NCBI GenBank assembly: GCA_035514535.1
Contig: DATKAZ010000081.1
Span: 1 to 8,902, forward strand
Source: XN24 sp035514535
GTDB taxonomy: Bacteria > Pseudomonadota > Gammaproteobacteria > Steroidobacterales > XN24
Direction of reading: 5' to 3'
DNA: 8,902 nucleotides
Under the pieces are notes generated by a model that was not told the DNA's origin, made no database searches, and saw nothing but the letters and a program-made list of their open reading frames with translations. Below are positions 5,261 through 8,902 of this stretch, piece by piece (the first letter of the stretch is position 1; every line of letters starts with the position of its first letter). The translations under genes and the position numbers were made by a program.

Positions 5261-7231
5261 ATGGCAGCCCTCGAAATCGAACTGCTCGGCGGCTACGAGG
5301 CCCGGCTGTGCACCGGCGAGGCCCTCGACCTGCCAACCCGCAAGGCCCGACTTCTATTGGTGCGCCTGGCGTTGCCACCCGGCGCGACGCATGGGCGGGA
5401 GCAGCTTGCCGGCCTGCTGTGGAGCGACCGCGGCGAGGCGCAGGCGCGTGCCAGCCTGCGCCAAGCCCTCGCCGCCCTGCGCAGGGCCGTGCGGATGGCC
5501 GGTCAGGCTCCGTTGCACGTGGTCGGCGAAACGCTCCGGCTGGACCCCGACGCGACCGAGGTTGACGTGTCCCGCTTCGAGTCGCTCGCCGACTCGACGG
5601 CCGTGGACGACTGGCGCCGCGCGGCCGCGCTTTATCGCGGGCCGCTGCTCGACGGCTTCGCGGTGCGCGATCAGCCGGTAGAGGACTGGCTGTCGGGCGA
5701 ACGGGAACGTCTGCATCAGCGCCAGCTGCGGCTGCTCGGCGACCTGCTGACACACGAGTTGGCCCATGGCATGGCCGAGCACGCGACCGCAACGGTCGGG
5801 GCGCTGCTCGCCCTCGATCCGATGCGCGAGGACGGCCATCGTGCCCTGATGCAGCTCTATGCCGAGCAGGGCCAGCGCAGCCGCGCGCTGCAGCAGTACC
5901 GGCTGTGCGCCGAGCTGCTACAACGCGAGCTGGGCGTGGCGCCGGAGGCGAAGACGGAGCATCTGTATGAGACGATCCGCTCGCCGTCGTCGGCGCCGCG
6001 TGCCCCGTCTGCGGGACCGGTCAAGCCGTCGCTTGCCGTGCTGCCGTTCACCAACCTGAGCGGTGATCCCGAGCAACGCTACTTCAGCGACGGCATCGCC
6101 GAGGACATCATCGTCCAGCTTTCCCGCTTCCCGACTCTGGTCGTGATCGCGCGCAACGCGTCCTTCGCGTACCGCGACGAATCCGGCGATGCCACCGCCG
6201 TGGCGCGTGGACTGGGCGTGCATTTCGTGGTCGAGGGCAGCGTGCGCCGGGCCGGCCGCAAGGTGCGCATCAACGTTCAGCTGGTCGATGGCGTGACCGG
6301 TCATCACATCTGGGCGGAGCGCTACGACCGCGACCTGGAGGACATCTTTGCCCTGCAGGACGAGGTCACGCAAACCGTCGCTGCCACCCTGGTGGGCCGC
6401 CTGGAGGTCGCCCTGCGGCGCTATGCCAAGCGCAAGAGCCCGGAGAATCTGGAGGCCTACGACTACGTGCTGCGCGGCAACGAGCACTTCAACGCCTTCA
6501 CCCGCCCCGACAACGAGCTGGCTCGGCAACGCTACCGGCAGGCCATCGCGCTCGATCCGGACTGCGCGCGAGCCCACCTGGGTCTGGCCTGGGCCGGGCT
6601 GATCGCCTGGACCTGCCACTGGTCGGAGACTCCCGAGGAGCTGTTCGCCAGCGCCTTCGACGCCGCCAAGCGGGCCCTCGCCTCCGACGCCAGCGACAGC
6701 CTGACGCATGCCATCCTGGGCGAGTTCTATCTCTTCCACCGGGAATACGAGCACGCCATGATCCACCTGCAGCGGGCCCTAGCGCTCAATCCCAACGACG
6801 CCGACGCGTTTGGCATCATGGGCTTCCTGCTGACCTGCCTGGGCCGGCCGCAGGAGGGGATCCAGCACTTCAAGACGGCCAAACGCCTCAATCCCTACCA
6901 GCCGGACTGGTGCATGTTCTGCTGGCGCTTCGGCATGGCGCAATACACCGCGGGAGCCTACGAGGCCGCGATCACCTGTATGAAGGAGATCGTCACGCCG
7001 ATCAACGATGTACGCGGCTGGCTGGCGGCAAGCTACGCACTGGCGGGCCGACCGGACGAGGCCCAGCGTACCATGACGGAGTTCCTGCATCACGCGGAAG
7101 GAGAGATGCGGGCCTTTCCGGGACATCGGCTGGAGGCCTGGAACAACCACTGGAAGACGTTCTTCCCCTACCGAGATAAAGACGACCTCAAGCACCTGCT
7201 CGACGGGCTACGCCGGGCAGGCCTGTCGTGA
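5261..7231 (+). CDS. BTAD-domain transcriptional regulator with TolB-like and TPR domains
   Basis: A 656-residue protein built like SARP/AfsR-type regulators of proteobacteria. Residues 1-98 are a winged-helix DNA-binding domain (LEIELLGGYEARL, LPTRKARLLLVRLAL, REQLAGLLWSD, ASLRQALAALRR). Residues 99-240 are a bacterial transcriptional activator domain with helical repeats (WRRAAALYRGPLLDGF, ALLALDPMREDGHRALMQLY, RALQQYRLCAELLQRELG). After a Pro/Ala linker, residues 255-375 are the TolB-like region (PSLAVLPFTNLSGDPEQRYF, SDGIAEDIIVQLSRF, VEGSVRRAGRKVRINVQLVD). Residues 395-650 are TPR repeats, for example ALNPNDADAFGIMGFLLTCLG. No transmembrane segment or adenylate cyclase domain is seen. ATG at 5261 has GGAGGGGA as binding site. 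The DNA-binding domain makes it a candidate controller of the divergent peroxiredoxin-dioxygenase genes, itself, or both. Signal unknown. Confidence 0.9.
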   Translation: MAALEIELLGGYEARLCTGEALDLPTRKARLLLVRLALPPGATHGREQLAGLLWSDRGEAQARASLRQALAALRRAVRMAGQAPLHVVGETLRLDPDATEVDVSRFESLADSTAVDDWRRAAALYRGPLLDGFAVRDQPVEDWLSGERERLHQRQLRLLGDLLTHELAHGMAEHATATVGALLALDPMREDGHRALMQLYAEQGQRSRALQQYRLCAELLQRELGVAPEAKTEHLYETIRSPSSAPRAPSAGPVKPSLAVLPFTNLSGDPEQRYFSDGIAEDIIVQLSRFPTLVVIARNASFAYRDESGDATAVARGLGVHFVVEGSVRRAGRKVRINVQLVDGVTGHHIWAERYDRDLEDIFALQDEVTQTVAATLVGRLEVALRRYAKRKSPENLEAYDYVLRGNEHFNAFTRPDNELARQRYRQAIALDPDCARAHLGLAWAGLIAWTCHWSETPEELFASAFDAAKRALASDASDSLTHAILGEFYLFHREYEHAMIHLQRALALNPNDADAFGIMGFLLTCLGRPQEGIQHFKTAKRLNPYQPDWCMFCWRFGMAQYTAGAYEAAITCMKEIVTPINDVRGWLAASYALAGRPDEAQRTMTEFLHHAEGEMRAFPGHRLEAWNNHWKTFFPYRDKDDLKHLLDGLRRAGLS

Positions 7232-7315
7232 GTCTTGCGTACCCGACCCGATGGCTGTTGTCAACGGCAGCGTAAAATTGAGCCATGTGGCGTCGGAAGA
7301 TGGGCCAGCGGGAAG

Positions 7316-7351
7316 GGCCTTCGCCCCCGTGGGCCCACGGGGGCGAAGGCC
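7316..7351. repeat. 36-bp perfect palindrome in the IS21 right end
   Basis: GGCCTTCGCCCCCGTGGG is followed directly by its exact reverse complement, with no spacer. It lies 15 bases after the istB stop and 31 bases before the conserved terminal sequence. It could terminate istB transcription, stop outside transcription entering the element, or act in end recognition. Confidence 0.9.
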
Positions 7352-7365
7352 GGGATCGGTTGAGG

Positions 7366-7524
7366 TCAGTCGGTGCTGGGGTTGGCGCGGGCGCGGCTCT
7401 GGTTGAGGCGGTAGCTCTCACCGTTCATCTCGAGGATGTGAACGTGGTAGGTGAGCCGGTCGAGCAGGGCGCCGGTGAGGCGCCCGGAGCCGAAGATCTC
7501 GGTCCATTCGTCGAAGGGCAGGTT
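7366..7524 (-). pseudogene. istB: IstB (IS21 helper ATPase) C-terminal remnant
   Basis: The last 52 codons of the IS21 AAA+ transposition helper. The peptide begins NLPFDEWTEIFGSGRLTGAL, continues LLDRLTYHVHILEMNGESYR and ends ANPSTD before TGA at 7368-7366. The NLPFDEW and LTGALLDRL...HVHILEMNGESYRL signatures are characteristic of this family. The Walker A and B region is absent, so it has no ATPase function. Confidence 0.88.
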
Positions 7525-7535
7525 TAATGCGGCGT

Positions 7536-7583
7536 TTATCGTTATGCGGACTCTCTTCCCTGAGAGTCCAGAGTTATCGCTAT
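7536..7583. repeat. Hairpin framed by direct repeats next to the istB breakpoint
   Basis: GGACTCTC (7548-7555) and GAGAGTCC (7562-7569) form a perfect 8-bp stem with loop TTCCCT. Outside it are near-identical direct copies TTATCGTTAT (7536-7545) and TTATCGCTAT (7574-7583). Such symmetry near a breakpoint suggests the end or recombination site of a second element, but I cannot name it. Confidence 0.6.
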
Positions 7584-7593
7584 CTTGAAGGCT

Positions 7594-7968
7594 CTAACGA
7601 GTAAGCGTTTGTTCGTCGTGCGCAGCATGACGGATAAACGTCTGTTGGACTGAGCCGCAGTGGGCGAAGTCGGTGGGCTCATCAATAAAGGGGATTGAAT
7701 CGACGCCGGGCCGGTGCGGTGTCGAGGCCGACGGCAGCACGGCGGCATCGCGCAGGAAGATCGTCACGCTGGCGTGCTCGTGCATGGTCCGCAAGACCCG
7801 TCCGGATGAGGAATACATCGAGTATAGCGGCGTTTTCCCATGACGCGAACGAGCGCAGCCGTGACCGCCGATCTCGGTACAGTGACACGCAACGACTTGC
7901 CGCGGTTCGCCAAGAACCTCGTATCGAATGGATCCGCATTGACAACCCCCCGTGTACCTCGTCTTCAT
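7594..7968 (-). pseudogene. GFA/CENP-V family zinc protein, 5' fragment
   Basis: ATG at 7968-7966 with GGAGG seven bases upstream. The first 32 residues, MKTRYTGGCQCGSIRYEVLG then EPRQVVACHCTE, match the glutathione-dependent formaldehyde-activating enzyme-like fold, with the zinc ligands of CQC and CHC present. After residue 32 (about 7873) the expected next Cys motif and the rest of the domain are missing, replaced by about 92 unrelated residues to a stop at 7594. The fold normally runs 110-150 residues, so this is a 3'-truncated gene joined to other DNA. The tail sequence is not recognised. Confidence 0.7.
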
Positions 7969-8006
7969 TCAAACCTCCAGCGGTATGTGTCAACTACTTT
8001 GAGACA

Positions 8007-8258
8007 TCAGTGTCGGGGGGGGAGGGTAGTGTCGAGAGGGCGCGCTCCCCGTGATCGCGCCTGGACGTGCTGGGTAGGTTGATGCCGACCGACCTTCGTG
8101 GTGTAGTTCCTGATCTGTACGATGCCTTCGAGCTTCCCGAGCGGATAGTGAAAGCGCGCGTCAGGCGAGAAGATTGCATCCGCGGCATGAAACTCGCCCG
8201 CGTTCAACAGCCTCTCAAAGTATCCGCGGGCCGCTGCCTTGTTCGCTTGGATGCCCAT
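8007..8258 (-). pseudogene. SnoaL/NTF2-like protein, 5' fragment
   Basis: ATG at 8258-8256 opens MGIQANKAAARGYFERLLNA then GEFHAADAIFSPDARFHYPL, matching the N-terminal helices and first strand of SnoaL-like (NTF2 fold) proteins. Similarity fades after GKLEGIVQIRNY (about 8103) and the frame ends at 8007 with a proline- and arginine-rich tail. The family is usually 120-150 residues, so the second half is missing. The ribosome binding site is weak. Same orientation as the GFA and istB remnants. Confidence 0.6.
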
Positions 8259-8681
8259 CGTTATCACGCGGGTTCTCAAGTGCGCTCCCCGTTTCTCGCA
8301 TACGCGCGCAATGCGCTGAGTGCTCGCAACTGCAGCCTGCGTACCGAGCAGACGAGGTTCGCTGCACGGCGCCGCGCTCCGGGAAACACCCGAGTCTATT
8401 ACAAACGTAGTCGTCGCTGAGCGGCGGTGCAAAAGCGCACGTTCCAGGCTTCTCCGTCATGTGCCGTTGCCGCGCGCGGTTCACGCCGGCTTGACGCGGG
8501 CGGAGGAGGGCCAGACCTGACGCCAGCGCTCCGCGCGTCCGGCGCCAGGCCCAGCATCTCGCGACCATCAGCCAGGTCGGACCGCTGTGCTGGCTCTACG
8601 CCAGAGGGTGCGCCGCCACGCACTCACCCCGGCGCCCCCGGAGCACCGCCCGTTTCAAATCCCGGTCGATGCGCAACTGGC

Positions 8682-8697
8682 GTCACATTGATGTGAC
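8682..8697. repeat. 16-bp palindrome GTCACAT-TG-ATGTGAC
   Basis: A perfect 7-bp inverted repeat around TG, in DNA with no assigned gene. It could be an operator for the leftward SnoaL-like fragment or a mobile-element end. Its arms are in the opposite order to the CRP consensus (TGTGA then TCACA), so a CRP site is not claimed. Confidence 0.6.
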
Positions 8698-8787
8698 CGC
8701 CCGACCGAACGGCGGCGAGTCGCAATGTGCAGCGACGTTGCCCAACGCGGCCGGGGGACTGCCGGACCGCCTGTTGAGATCCACGCG

Positions 8788-8811
8788 CGTCGAGCACGGA
8801 TCTGCTCGACG
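8788..8811 (-). terminator. 9-bp inverted repeat after the edge CDS
   Basis: CGTCGAGCA and TGCTCGACG with loop CGGATC, about 40 bases past the stop of the minus-strand reading frame at the right edge. Position fits a terminator hairpin, but no T run follows, so intrinsic termination is weakly supported. Confidence 0.3.
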
Positions 8812-8851
8812 AATCCACCGACGGCCCGCTCGGCGCAAACGCGGTTTCGGC

Positions 8852-8902
8852 TCACGCAGCCTCGATGCTCAGCCGGCCGGGCCGTTGCCGCTTGGGCTTT
8901 CG
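8852..8902 (-). CDS. C-terminal end of an unidentified protein (partial)
   Basis: Sixteen residues, RKPKRQRPGRLSIEAA, then TGA at 8854-8852. The frame is open to the window edge, and a basic, Pro-rich tail of this kind is common at transposase or regulator C-termini. Too short to assign; it may not be a gene at all. Confidence 0.25.
   Translation of the reverse strand, partial: RKPKRQRPGRLSIEAA

Larger units (their letters stand above)
7256..7526 (-). mobile_element. Truncated IS21-family element: right end plus istB 3' end
   Basis: The terminus TGTTGTCAACGGCAGCGTAA followed by AATTGAGCCA (7256-7285) has the TG start and character of IS21-family ends. Inside it lies a 36-bp palindrome and then the istB 3' end on the minus strand. 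Recognisable IstB sequence stops at about 7525, so istA, most of istB and the other end are missing. No partner end was found in the window. The insertion point is 24 bases after the regulator stop, leaving that gene intact. Confidence 0.8.
8259..8851. other. Apparently non-coding stretch with palindromes
   Basis: About 590 bases in which I recognise no protein in either strand; open frames here look like GC-rich chance frames with many Arg, Pro and Ala. It contains a 16-bp palindrome at 8682-8697 and a 9-bp inverted repeat at 8788-8811. The 11-mer GCGCTCCCCGT at 8282-8292 is repeated at 8042-8052, on the other side of the SnoaL-like fragment. Confidence 0.5.

Noticed and set aside
5918..6766. 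Minus-strand frame of 282 codons
   Set aside because: Antisense shadow of the regulator's TolB-like and TPR regions.
7985..8010. Second IS21 end (TGTCAAC near 7987)
   Set aside because: Only a short match to TGTCAAC; the following bases do not match the terminal sequence at 7256-7285 in either orientation.
8015..8022. Run of eight G bases as a phase-variation tract
   Set aside because: It lies between two broken gene fragments and is not placed to switch an intact gene; could also be a read-length error.
8682..8697. CRP/FNR binding site
   Set aside because: The arms are inverted relative to CRP (TGTGA-N6-TCACA) and do not match FNR (TTGAT-N4-ATCAA).

Overview
The window reads as GC-rich chromosomal DNA of a proteobacterium, most likely a gammaproteobacterium or a relative. 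That is inferred from a PEP-CTERM sorting signal, an ETHE1-type persulfide dioxygenase-rhodanese fusion, a BTAD/TolB-like/TPR regulator and remnants of IS91-type and IS21 elements. No rRNA, tRNA or CRISPR array is visible.

Layout. At 1-855 (minus) lies a tyrosine recombinase of the kind that accompanies IS91-type elements, broken by a frameshift near 618. From 4948 down to 1081 runs a minus-strand gene set: a 1-Cys peroxiredoxin, a persulfide dioxygenase-rhodanese fusion, a 22-codon relic ORF, a PEP-CTERM surface protein with an internal stop, and a class I SAM methyltransferase. The last four are joined by GTGA/ATGA stop-start overlaps. A divergent intergenic region (4949-5260) separates this set from a plus-strand 656-residue regulator. 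It carries two adjacent 12-bp palindromes just before the regulator. From 7256 to the right edge the DNA is a graveyard: the right end of an IS21 element with the last 52 codons of istB, then 5' fragments of a GFA-family gene and a SnoaL-like gene, then non-coding DNA rich in palindromes, and the last codons of an unknown protein at the edge.

Main discovery. The PEP-CTERM gene lies inside a duplicated 230-bp segment (1891-2120 and 3068-3297, gap-free, about 83% identical by hand count). Each copy holds the 3' end of the rhodanese domain and the 5' end of the methyltransferase. The original order was therefore probably dioxygenase-rhodanese followed directly by methyltransferase. The PEP-CTERM gene now splits them, its transmembrane anchor is fused in frame to 51 residues of a second rhodanese C-terminus, and a 22-codon methyltransferase start was left behind upstream.

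Functionally, peroxiredoxin plus persulfide dioxygenase-rhodanese suggests peroxide and sulfane-sulfur (persulfide) detoxification. The divergent BTAD regulator is a plausible controller. That link is inference from position only.
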